DNA of 64,000 bases from Anseranas semipalmata (lineage: Eukaryota; Chordata; Aves; Anseriformes; Anseranatidae): assembly GCA_013399115.1 (NCBI GenBank), contig VXAA01000173.1, positions 660,329 through 724,328 on the forward strand, in the 5' to 3' direction. Below, piece after piece: positions 24,720-35,880 of the stretch. The first letter of the stretch is position 1; every line of letters starts with the position of its first letter. The notes under the pieces were generated by a model, which had not been told where the DNA came from, searched no databases, and saw only the letters and a program-made list of their open reading frames with translations. A program made the position numbers and the translations under genes.

Positions 24720-25215
24720 AGCTTTAGCTAATAAGAGCCTAAATAGTTCCTCTCCTCCCCTTGGATGCCATTAGATAGCTTTAATGACCACTCAGGAGCT
24801 TGCAGCTGAACTGAATTAAATGATAGCGTTCTTTGTGTCAGGTAACTTGGCCAAAATTAAGGAAATCACTGCAGATTTACACCGAGATAATCAAGATCCA
24901 CAGCTTGCTGCAGACTGTTAATAAATAGAGGGGAATCAGAGCCATTTGGTAAAATCCTTAATGACTTAACAGCTTGACTTCAGTCTTATTGTTTGCTCTT
25001 ATTATTCCTGTTTTAGTGTGAAAACATGTGTGGGAGAAGCAGCATTTTTTCTGGGGCTTGATCAAGTAGCAGCCGAAGCTATTAGACTCTTGGGTCATTT
25101 CTAAACTAAATTAAAATTTTAATTTCATTTCAACATCCTTCCCTCTTCTTTTACAAGAGACATTTTTAAAACAAATTACCAAGCTTAGTTTAAAAAGAGA
25201 AAAATGATCTGTCCT
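24720..25215. promoter_or_regulatory. Candidate conserved noncoding element upstream of p68
   Basis: About 500 bp of non-repetitive AT-rich sequence dense in TAAT, ATTA, GATAATC (24886-24892) and TTAATGACTTAA-type cores, 2.8-3.3 kb upstream of the alpha start codon. The texture is that of deeply conserved developmental enhancers. No alignment could be done, so conservation is a prediction. Confidence 0.35.
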
Positions 25216-26324
25216 CATGATTAACACACACACACCCTTGTAGAAATTAGGAAGAAGTTAAAAATGTATGTTAAGTGGAGGTGAACTGTATCTGTTGGAT
25301 ATATGAAGACCCTTTACAAGATTCCCTTGTAGTGTCTAAGTATTATATTGTTTTAGGGTTGGGGAAAGGGAAGCTGAGTGAGACAACAGTGACTTTCCTG
25401 TGGTAGAGACAAGACCGGCAGCTCCCATCCCTGTTTCCCAGTTTAGGACCCTGTGCACTGGTCTGTGAAACCCTGTGGCTCAGGTTGCTCCCCAGTTTCT
25501 GAGCTGCACTCGGGCCACACTCAGCCTCTGCCCATCCCATGTCCTTCAGGCCCAGGCTGGCAGCCCAGCAGAGGTCTCACTGAAGGGTAGCACAACTGGG
25601 ACAGCTGCAAAGCGGTATTTGGGTGCTCTTCTCCATCCCAGTAAACCAACAAGATTCCCTTTCCTTGGGGTTAGAGGGGGAGCCAGGAGGAAGGGGCAGC
25701 ATTAGTAACCCATCAAAATATTTCTAATTACAAGAACGGGAATGAAGACTTTAAAAACGCAAAGGAGCACCTCAGACATGCCTGCTGCGCTGGCAGCTCG
25801 CTGCCCCAAAGTTGCTTAGTGATAGCTATTTTATTTTTTCATCAAGTAATAATTTATCATCTTTGAGGGGGTGGGGAAAATAGCTCATGGAAATGACATT
25901 CTTCCGCAAGGTTTTAACCCTTGAAACCCTGGCACTTTCCAGGCTGCCTGCCAATTCAATTCTCAGGGGAAAGAGTGTTTGTTGATCTGTTGGCATGTTA
26001 AAAAGCTCATTCAATTCATCAAACCCTGGCACCAGCTTAAAATAAAAGGAGCATCCCTAATGCAGGGATACAAGCGATAGAAACGAGCATGTTTCTCTTG
26101 CTGCCAGCTATTTACAAAACACGCTTTTTAACAGATCAGCCACCTCCCGTCTCTGCTCCATATCAGGGGCTCCTACATTTATTCTGATTTTGAAACTTTG
26201 CAGCGTTCTCAAAGATAATACCTCACTTACTGAAGGGAAGCCAGGCAGGGTGGTAAATGCTATGGCAAATATGCTATGGTAAATAGAGCAATATGTTAAT
26301 TGCCCTTCTGCTCCCTCAGTAAAT
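25216..26324. other. ETS1 upstream sequence without recognised gene
   Basis: Unique sequence with a short CA repeat near 25228-25237. No exon or RNA gene is recognised. Confidence 0.5.
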
Positions 26325-26414
26325 ACCCAGAGAGATTAAAGGACTTGCCCAAGTCCATACAGAGAAGGCAAGGGTGAGAGGCCGAGTACCTGAGCCCCTA
26401 AACCACTATCTTAA
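26325..26414 (-). mobile_element. MIR/CORE-SINE-like fossil, antisense
   Basis: Degenerate but colinear with the MIR consensus in reverse orientation. A CAGAGAGATTAAAGGACTTGCCCAAG segment (positions 26328-26353) corresponds to the region of MIR that reads CTTGGGCAAG in sense. It is followed some 40 bases later by CTAAACCACTATCTTA (26398-26413), matching the complement of the start of MIR. This order and spacing make a chance match unlikely. Divergence is high, as expected for an amniote-age element. Confidence 0.5.
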
Positions 26415-27080
26415 TATCGGGGAGGTGATTGCAGTGGCATTAGCGGTGCCATAAGACATTTGTTGGTGCTGGTTCTGGGTATGGTGCAGCTAGTGGGGTG
26501 GGGGGGCTGCCTGTCTGCACATCACTTGCTGCTTTAACGCCGTGCCCTTTCTTTCCTGAGTAGCTGCCAGATCTGAAAGAGATTTGGGGGTGCCTCAGGA
26601 GCCTTCCTACTTGGCCAGACAAACGCTAGCTGGGATGGATGACTGCTAACGAGATAGCGCCAGGATGGTTGCGGTTTGGATCGGTCTCATATACACACCC
26701 ACCCACCCTTGTTCTCTGCGCTTGGGATTAGACTGCTTTCTGCTTTCTGCTTTAGACTTCTTTACCCTGATCACTCATTATTACTAAGCTTCTATTTTAT
26801 AATTAAGCTAAAATAATGCCATTGACAGCATCAGCAAATCTGCAGTGAAGTGACAGCCGCAGGTTGTGCCGAGGAGGGGGGTTAGGTGGGATGCTAAACC
26901 AGAGAGGCAGTTGCCAATAATCATGCTGCTCCCTCTTGGATCAGAGCAGCTATCTGCAACTGCAGGAAGATGTGAATGGGTGGAGGGGTTAATTAGGTCA
27001 TCTGTTATTTCACTCATGTATTTTCCTCCATGAAATAATAGGCTTACAGCACAGCGTCATAGGCCAGATCCCCAGCTGGG
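26415..27080. promoter_or_regulatory. Candidate conserved noncoding element
   Basis: It contains three tandem CTGCTTT units (about 26731-26752). An AT-rich block (26755-27060) carries TAATTAAG, GCTATCTGC (GATA on the complement), GGAAGATG and GGTTAATTAGGTCATCTG motifs. The mixture of homeobox, GATA and ETS-like cores suggests an enhancer; this rests on motifs only. Confidence 0.28.
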
Positions 27081-28550
27081 GGAAAGCAAAGGGGGAAAGA
27101 AGAGGGTAAGTTTCTCACTGTTCTGCAAGGGTTCCCCTACACTGAGAAAGGATCTGGCCCCGCAAGGAACATGCGCTGCCCGTCTCAGGGAGCCCAAACT
27201 GCCCCATGGGACCAAAGGCCCGGCTGCACTTTGGTGTTTTGCTGCAGACTCCCTGTTTGACCTGTGGAAGGATGCTTGGGACCAGACTGCCCAAATCTGC
27301 TGGTGTTTTGAAAATCCCACTAAGCATTAAGCATTCAAACAGCTGTTAGTTAAGTTAGAAAAGAGAAACTAGTTTCTCTGTGCCTTGACATGCAAAATGT
27401 AAAAAGGTGACAATAGCACAGGGGTGTTTTCTGGCTGGAGATGCACATGGTACCCCGAAGCTCAGTGGTGAAGCCGAGGGCTGGGGACATGCACAAGTCC
27501 TAATGCTGGGTGTACAAAATGCACAGCAATCTTCCATAAAAATCACAACCGCTGGATGAGCGTGGCCATTCCCTGCTGCCCGAGATGCAAATATCTGGGT
27601 AGCCCCAAATATCTGGCTTGCCAGAAAATTGTTTACAGGACCGGCAGGGGCGAGCTCAAAAACCCAGCTGGATTAGAGGCAGCATGAATGGGCTGTAACC
27701 AGGAAACTGCTCCGGACCCAGCCCACAGCCCCCAAAGGTGTCAGTTGACAGCACAGGATGGGAAGTTGATGGTAACTGTAACAGCAAGTGAGTGGCCACA
27801 TGCAAAGCGAGGATTTAGAGGCTAATGGAAAGGGGGAAGGCCTCGGGTGTGCATCTCAGGGACTCACGGCTCCCACTGGCTCCTTCTGGCTGGGCGAGGG
27901 GTGCAGGATTGTGCCCTTCCCAAGGAACGGCAGCGGCGCAGCAGCAAATCCCTGCTGCTGCCACGCTCAGGGCTCCCGACTCCAATTCCTTCCAAATGCA
28001 AACACCGGCACCTGTGGCATTTTCTACCCTTTGGGCAATGCCATTGCTATCGAAAACATGCAGAACTGCGGCAGCAAACCCCCTATAGCATCCCTCCAAA
28101 GACAGAAATCAGCCCCATCTGAGGGATGGAAGTCAGCCTGTCCGCTCCCCGTCTGTGTGTCTGTGCGCCCGGCTGCACTGGCTGGGGTGAGCCGAGCGAG
28201 CATCTGAGCCCGGGCATTTCGCTTGTCCCCTGCCTCGCAACGAAAACAAACGAACCGCCACCCAGAAAACAAAATTGCAACTCAAAAAATAAAAGGAACT
28301 GCAAATGTAATCCACAGGAATAATGCCAAGGCGCAGCCTTCTACCTAGACAAGGAAAACAATACTGTTCTCCAAAACATACATATAAACTTTATACACTC
28401 ACTATATAAAAATAAAAAGGATTTTTAAAGGGAAGCATCAGCTCAGACATTCATAAGACCCTGCAGTACTATTAGCAAACACATGAATCAGTTACTGGGT
28501 GAAACTGGGAATGGAGAGAGAAAAAGTAAATCACCAGCAAAACAAATCTT
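27081..28550. other. ETS1 upstream sequence with octamer motif
   Basis: No gene recognised. A perfect octamer ATGCAAAT lies at 27585-27592 and overlaps one of two AAATATCTGG copies (27589-27598, 27607-27616). An AT-rich stretch runs from 28260 to 28450. Confidence 0.4.
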
Positions 28551-29060
28551 AGATGTATCCTGAAAACGAACACAGGTACCTACAACCCACAGCAGAGTTT
28601 AAAGCGCCTCTCTCCCCACCGCCACTTACTACTTATCTGGAAGACCAGGGAAAAAGCTTATGTCCTCCACGGCTTCCCACACTTGTCTCCGATCTCTCTC
28701 CAGCTACCTGGTGCTATCCTCTGCGCTGGAGCTGGAGAGGATGGAAATACCATAGTGTTTGCAGCAGGGCCGCCTATTCAAAGGGAGGGGGAGTGGTCAG
28801 CCCCGCATCCAGGGCGGTGGGAAAGGCGAGCTCCACGCCGCTCACGCTCCGGCCGCCACCGCCAGCCAGGAAAGGCCACCGCTGGCAGATGTCACGCCGC
28901 GACCCCGCCGCGGGGTGCCTGGCCTCGGCGCTGGCCGCTGGAGCCGCGCGGCCGCTGCTGCGCCGGGTGCTTCTGCGAAGCGGTCCGAGGGCTTGGGCGA
29001 GGGTCAGCTGGCCCCACGGAGTCCCCGTGCCGTGGATATTGTCCTTGCACGGAGGCTAAG
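28551..29060 (-). promoter_or_regulatory. CpG-rich block, candidate p68 promoter and leader exon
   Basis: CpG density peaks at 28790-29060, about 6.9 kb upstream of the alpha exon. On the minus strand the island is followed by CCACTCCCCCTCCC (SP/KLF type) and TTTGAATA, and then by a donor-like GTA|GTAAGTGG with the exon ending at 28630. A transcript starting in the island and spliced from 28630 to 21933 would supply the missing 5' leader of the p68 mRNA. There is no direct proof; other CpG-rich blocks further upstream compete. Confidence 0.35.
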
Positions 29061-32000
29061 AAAAAAAGCGTGTGGGGCGCGATCTGGGCAAGGTTTGTCC
29101 AGCAACAGCCTGGGCGCTGATCCCCTAACCCCCAAGCACGGGCAGGATCTTTCCCTGCTGCCACAGGCGCAGCCTGCTATGCCCCAAAACCCTTGCCACA
29201 TGCCCCTGGCATCAGGCATACCAAAAAAAAAAGCCAGGGTTTCTTTTAAAAGCATAAAGGCTGGAGCAACCTCCCCTTATATACAGACCCACAGTGGGGA
29301 GAGCACTCAGGCAGCACCGGGAGCTGCTGGATCAGCCTCTTCCTCTGCTGGAGGTGGATGGTTCCATCCTGCATCACCCCACAGGCTGCTTTAATGCAGG
29401 CGCTGCCAGAGGGCAGGGGCTCTCCGGGGATGCTGTGCACCGAGGAGAGGGCTGCCAGGGCTAGAAGAGCAGGCGAGCATTTTGCCAAGCTGGCAGAGAA
29501 AGGGACGGGGGCAGAAACACAGCTTGCAACGGGCTCACTCCTAAAACTTGGGGTTAAATTACCCACTCTGCTCCAAACAGCTCTGCCTCCCTCCCCCTGG
29601 CCTGCCCGAGCCTCGCAGCCCAGCGGAACCCCCACATTGCCAGTGCTACCCCCAGCCCCTGGATGCAGGAGGATGCACCCGTCCTGCAAAGCTGCCTTTT
29701 CCTCCAGGAGAGGGCTCCAGGCTGGAAATCTGCTCCGCTCCAGCACACATCCCTGCCACGCCGCCTTCCTGAGCTCCCACTCGGCTGAGCCCAAGCCAGC
29801 TGCCCCAGCAGTGGGGTGAAGCACGGGGTCCCAGCCCCTCTCGCATCCCCCAGCCCAGCCGGCACACGGCAGCCAGCTGAGCCTTGGCGATTTGGACACA
29901 AGCCTCAGCTCCGCAGCCCAGAAACACCTGGTGAGGACCTGAATTTCCTCCTCAGTTTGCTCCTGTCTCCATTTTGCACGGCTCCTGCTTTGCTCTGGAT
30001 GCCCCCATCCTACAGCAGCCCCAGGCTCTCGCTGTCCCCTTGGTGCTGGAAGCCCAAACGCCAAAATGTGCTGTTCTGGGACATTTTGTTTATGGACGAA
30101 ATGGGAGGCTGGGAACAGCTGCTCCGATTTCTCTCAGAAATCCTGGTAATGAAGTTTAATATAACAGTGAGAGAGGACAGCCATGGGATTCAGCCCTTAT
30201 TGCCTCAACGCGCTGTCACCGTAATATTCTGCTTGCCAGAATACTTGCAGAAGCGGTCGGTTTACAAGGAAGTTTGCAGCATCCTCACAACAAAATATAT
30301 CTATATATGCAGCGTGTGCATCTAAGTGCCATCACTGGAAATCCAGGCTGAAGCACCAGTCAGCCTTGGGAGAAAAATGACTCCCAGGGACCTCCTTTCC
30401 TAGTCCAAAACCTGATATTTTGGCTATCCCCAGCTAAGGAGACATTTACAAAACACAGACCGAATTTGCAGAAACTGTCACGTGGTTAATTTCTGCCTGC
30501 ACAAGGTTTCTGTGGCATCTACCGCTGCCAAATGCTTCCCGGAGAAATCGAATGTGCAAAACTGCTGTGCTCACAGGCATGAAGGACCCTCCTGTTCCTC
30601 ACCTCCCAGCCCAGGAGAACCTGATCGCTCAAACGCACATAGCGACAAATAGCAAAAAAAAAACCCACCCACAATATTTATGCACGTAAAGCTATTAACA
30701 GGTCCTTGGAGGATTTTCACAAGCTCCTAAGTGAAGAATGAACCTCTGTTAGCCCTTGCCTTCACTAAGAAGCGCACAGCAACAGGTGGCACGAACACAC
30801 GTTACCTGCTGAACTTGCAGCCGTAAGGCACGGATCGCTCGTGTAGCTATTTTAACTCAGGAAATTATTTACAGGGCTCCATCTTCTCAGGAAGGTTTCC
30901 AGCCTCCTGGGCTTTGGTACAAAGGCTCGGTCACGTCTGAGCGCCAAAGGAGTGGAATGCATCCAACAATCAATTTTGATCTGGGCAACTCTTCCCAAGG
31001 CTGCAGGATAACCCCGCTGGCAGCTGCGAGCAAGATGTCTTTCCCTGGGCTGCAGGCTTTGCTCTGCAGCAGACAGTCTTTCCGATACAGCAATCTATAT
31101 ATTAATAGCCTCTGTATTATGGCTGTCCAATCCACTGTGTGTCTGCGAAATGGAGAGGCTTCTGGTGTGAGCTGTCTCGTACACGGCAGCACGACGTCTG
31201 CTGCGTGCAGATCACCTCGCTCGGCGGAGGCGCTGCTTGCCTGATTTGGGGGTCACTGCTGCCACTTCGGTCACCTAAGCCAGCTGCCGCAGCTAGCAAC
31301 AAAAAGTTGGGTTAAATTTATCATGGAGCTTATAAAACCATAGTGCATAAAGAAGTACTTTCCATTCCAGATGGTTTGGATTTTCTTTGTACTCGTAAAA
31401 AAAAAATAAAATGATTCATTAGTGTCTAATTAAGGTAGTTATTAATGTTTTTACTGAATCTGAGATGTCTCGGGGATGTTTTACAGGTTGTGCGCAGGTA
31501 GGCTGACTGAATTTAGGGGCACACAAATGACCTCCAGGCTCCCCTGGCAGGCGCTGGATGTACAGGTCAGCACTAACAGCCCCTTTCCTACCACGCTGAG
31601 AAATCCTTGTCTCCATTTTTCTGGTAGAGGAATGGGTGGAAAATGAGATCAGCATCACCCTGAAGATGGCAGAACTGGGGAAGTTCACAGTTTGTGTCCT
31701 CGAGCTGGACAATGAACACTGATCACCTGGGCAAAATTCATCCCAGCCAGAGTGCTGTGATTACCCCGACTGTTGTCTGCCTCGATTCACACCCTGCAGC
31801 CCCCAGATTTCTTGCCAGGGAGAGATTCTTCAGACCTGTGGTCCACTTGGGGATCATAAGCCACTGAGGGTGAGAAGCTGCATGTAATAAACTTCCACAT
31901 CACTTTGTGGATCTGTAAGTATCATCATTTCCATGTTACACTGCAGAAACAGAGCAGGAACCACTAAAACGACCACGAGTGCTTGAGTGTGTCTGCTCTC

Positions 32001-35000
32001 AGCTGGTGTTACGTGGTGACCCCTGTACAAGGAGCAACAAGGGGGATCTGTGATTTGGAGGGCTACCTTCCTGGCCATTGTTTGCCTTGGGAAAAGGTGA
32101 TACGGCCAGATCAGGGTGGTGCCTGTGCTTGTAAACGTTAGGGCAGGTTTGCCCAGGCTGCAGCAGCATTCCCTCCTGACCCTCCTCAAAATCAAGAGGA
32201 TGACACATAGCCTGTGCCACAGATGGCTCAGCAGCGGTCCCCCAGGAGCTGCGCACATCTGGCCTCCAGGTGCCGAGGCTTTCCGTCGTTGCCTGGCCTC
32301 GGAAGCAAAGCAGAGGCTCCACCAGGGCTCAACCCTTCTAGCCCTGCTGGGCTGGGACAAGGACCCGATTCATTGCCTCCTTGGATGGAGCCCAAGGACA
32401 TGGTGTGCCTTGTCCAAGTCGAGGGGAAATGTTTGTCCCCAAATCAAGAGAGCAGGGCTTTTCCATCCTTGGGTCAAGCAGGAGCTCGGATCCATCATCT
32501 CGGATACGATGTGACAGATTCAGGATATACACTAAAAAGAGAGGCAGTTCAGGGGTACAGGAGCATCCTGAGTGCTTAAAACTGGTCCACACATGACTTT
32601 ATCGAGTCTATATTAGGTTAGAAGCTGCTACGGTTAAATCTCCTTCATATGGATTGAGTTAATTGCCATAAACTCGCTCATACATGGTTTATCTTACTTC
32701 TGTAAGGGGCATGAGAAGCGTGCAGAAACCAGCTTTAAATAACGCTGGAGTCTGAAGATGTGAGACTGGCTGGGGTGTGATACAACGTGCAGAAAAATTC
32801 CTTCGTTCTACTTTGAGTTTTCATTTTTAGTACAGTCTCCCTCTCTACGTATGACTATAAATAAGTATACGTACATATATGATAAAACCAGAAATAACAC
32901 GAAGTGCCATCCATCTTTTCATCCTGGAAGAGGAAGTGAGAAATTTCCACTCAGCTCTAAGTCTGATGTGAAGCCACATCTCTAGGGAAGTTCTAGCCAT
33001 AACATTGCCAGTCTGTGCCCTTAATATGCAAATTTGCAAATTTTGCCTTGTAGGCACAAAGAATAATCACTTTTCTAAAAGCCAACATAAACATTATCAT
33101 CGCAATCTCCTTTGTGCAGGTGTCTGCCCCACTCACACCGTTAAATAGCTCAGAGGAAGGGTTCTCAGGAGCTTTTGAAGGCTGTAATAAAAAGGTAAAC
33201 CCGTTATCATTTATGGATATGTTAACTGAAAAATCAGTTATCATTTGCCAGTTCTGATTTCAAGAAATACTAGGCCTCTTGGTTGGGAGGGGAATCTTTT
33301 ATTAGACTTTATGATGTACTCGGAGAAAAACAGATAGGATTGTGTCACGCATACCCTCTTCAAATCTGTAAATTAAAATCCTCATCCAAAATCATTTAAT
33401 CTAGGACTATAAAGCCAGATTTCAGAAGTGCTCTTTTCCCAGGCAAGCATATAAATAAAGATCAGATTTACAAAATGCTGTCAACTAACAATTCCTGCTA
33501 GAACACATCTGGCCAGATTTCCAAATGAATTCAGCAGCCAGTTAATTACTTGCTCTTTATTACTTAACTTACTATTAGCATGGGGGTAAAAAAAGAAAGA
33601 TATTTTTATTTTCTTTTATCTGATAAAATGTTCCCTGCATCTTGCTGTAGCAAAATTGAAAATGTTGGTAAAAATGTTGACATTTTTAAAAAGTCAACTG
33701 CTTCTCAAGCTGACATAAAAATACAGAAAATGAATTGCTATCATTTAACTGCTTCCCTTTGCATCTTCTTTTAAAAAATACGATTATCATTGGGTTAAAA
33801 TGTTGTATAAAAAAAAAAATCTGAAAATAATAAGCAGCTTATTATGGCTGGACTATGATGATGATGAATGAGAAGCAACAATATGAGGTGAAAAGCTGGT
33901 GCTGCTCTCTAGTAGGCACTGGTTTCTGCAGCATTGATGGCGTTGCCTGGAGAGCAGGGCATGGTGGCATCAGTGTCCTGGGCTCGGAGGACCTCCACCG
34001 CAGCAAGCAGTGCCCCCAGAACAGTTTGGGAAGGGTTGAACAGCCCAAGCACCATCAGCAGGGCTGAAGCAGCCCCTGCAGAACGGGCTGCAGAGGGAGA
34101 GCCCGAGGGCTGCCAGGACCAGCATTCGATCTCCATCTGCATCCCCTCGAGGTGGTCCTGGAGACCTCTGGAGGTCCCCTTCCCACCCGAGAGAGGAGCA
34201 CGTCAGCCCATAAATCAGCGCCCAGTCCCCATGCGCGACCCCAGCCCGGAGGCACGAGTGGTGAGCTCCCCGTCACCACCGGTTCGTGGCTCGTCACTCG
34301 ACTCAGACCCAGCACAGCACTTCCTTTGAAGTTTCTGGGCTTCTCCTTTCATGGCTCACATCTTTTCAATGTCAGAAATGCCACTGGGCTTGGCTAGAGA
34401 AGGAGAAAAAGCTCGACTGATGCAAGAAAATGGGAAGTTTTGTTGCTTTTGGGTTACATGGCTAGCTGATAAACCTGGGAAACTCTCTTTTTCTTGAGGC
34501 CTTTTTCCAATATCAAACAGACCTTTCTGTTCTCCATCAGACGACAAACGCACGTCGGGGTATAACAATGGCTCTGTAGTTTTTGTGATGCTCTCTGGAG
34601 GCCCAGCCGAAATCTGTGCCCTCCTGGGTACCACCGCACCGCCAGGAATGGGCCATGCCTCGGCACCTCCGGGCTCCCCAAGGGAAATATTGTTGTCCCG
34701 TGCTGATGTGCGAGGAGCTGTAGGGAGGGGAAGATGTGCCATGCGCCCAGCCACCAAACACAGACGGGAGACATTTCAGTGCCGTGCTCTGACTGCACGC
34801 ATAAGGCAACGCAAAAAGGTAGGTGTCTTACAGAATACTCCTTGTTGTTACAGCAAGCAGAGCCGGGGGGAAACAGTAGCAGAAACGTGAGGCTTGGTTT
34901 TGTGGAAATGAGTTATTAACATGTCCTTTACCTCTCTGTTTATTTTCCGTGTGGTTCCAGGTCAAGGAAAGTTTGTCTGTGACACCGGGAAAAGAGCCGG

Positions 35001-35030
35001 CTTTGTGCACAGCTGTGTCTTTTCATATTT
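29061..35030. other. ETS1 upstream or intergenic sequence
   Basis: No exon recognised. The GC-rich part at 29340-30060 holds long open frames on both strands with no domain. AT-rich, enhancer-like sequence lies at 32620-33800. A-runs occur near 31398, 33589 and 33808. A minus-strand CAG|GTAACG donor-like site occurs at about 30807. Confidence 0.4.
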
Positions 35031-35880
35031 CAGTCCTGAGCTCCACCAAGCACGTTCGGATGGATTCTCTTCTGCATCCCACATCCATTATCAGGGGCAG
35101 CACGGCGGGATAACGGGACACAGGCGGCATTCCCGGAGAGGCGTGCCCTGCCCCGCCGTGCGGGACACCGAGCGCTCCCGGAGGAAGAAACCCAGCGCCC
35201 GTACGGGCAGCCTTAATGCGCGCTGTCCCCATGGCTGGCTGGTAACGGAGGGGTTATTTATGGCCCGGATCGCAGTGCTGGGTCCCACATGTGAAGTGAA
35301 AGTGGAAGTGTGTGAGTGGGAGGGGAAGCAGCAGCATCTCATTTATCAGCGGGCCGAGCAGGTTTCCACCCAGACGCAGGCTCCGCATCTCCCAAGGCAA
35401 TTTCGCCCAGCTGCCGCTGGAGCTCATCTGCGCTCCAGAGCCTGCAGCGAGATGGGGTGAGCGGGCACCGGGGTGCACAAGGGACCCCATCGCACCTTGG
35501 TGTAAGGAGAAGCATCTCTGGGGGACAACGGGGATGTCCCCCACCCTCATAGGTCCTCAGGCGCTCATCCACGCACCGGTGCTGCTGTGCAAAATTGCTC
35601 CGGGAAGGAGGGACGGAGAGCAGGCTGCTCTTCACGGTGTTTATGCACTCGAAGGCTGTAGGACAGATGCTGGTGTTGCAGCTGGGGCCACCTCGCAGCA
35701 GGGGACGCGGGGACACCCGTGCCACCCGGCGGTGCGTTGACCCGGCCTTATCACAGTGCCGAAAAGGCTCCTCGGGCTGCCCCAGCGCTTGCAGGAGTCC
35801 GCGGCGGCAGGCGCAGGCCCGCTGGTTTTAAGCAGAGCGAGCGGGGATGGCTGGGAGGGGTCACGGCGGGGTTAGCTGGG
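35031..35880. promoter_or_regulatory. CpG-rich block with IRF/PRDM1/ETS-like composite site
   Basis: CpG-rich stretches flank GAAGTGAAAGTGGAAGTG at 35293-35310. This fits the AAGTGAAAGTG core bound by PRDM1 and IRF factors and also carries GGAAGT for ETS factors. Downstream 35311-35460 is unique sequence of moderate GC. Candidate lymphoid or endothelial regulatory element; function inferred from motifs. Confidence 0.35.

Noticed and set aside
28840..29120. Arg/Ala/Gly-rich frames in the 28.8-kb CpG-rich block
   Set aside because: Frames on both strands with no domain; better explained as CpG-rich promoter DNA.
29246..30064. 272-codon minus-strand open frame
   Set aside because: Overlapped by plus-strand frames of similar length, no domain, composition typical of CpG-rich noncoding DNA.
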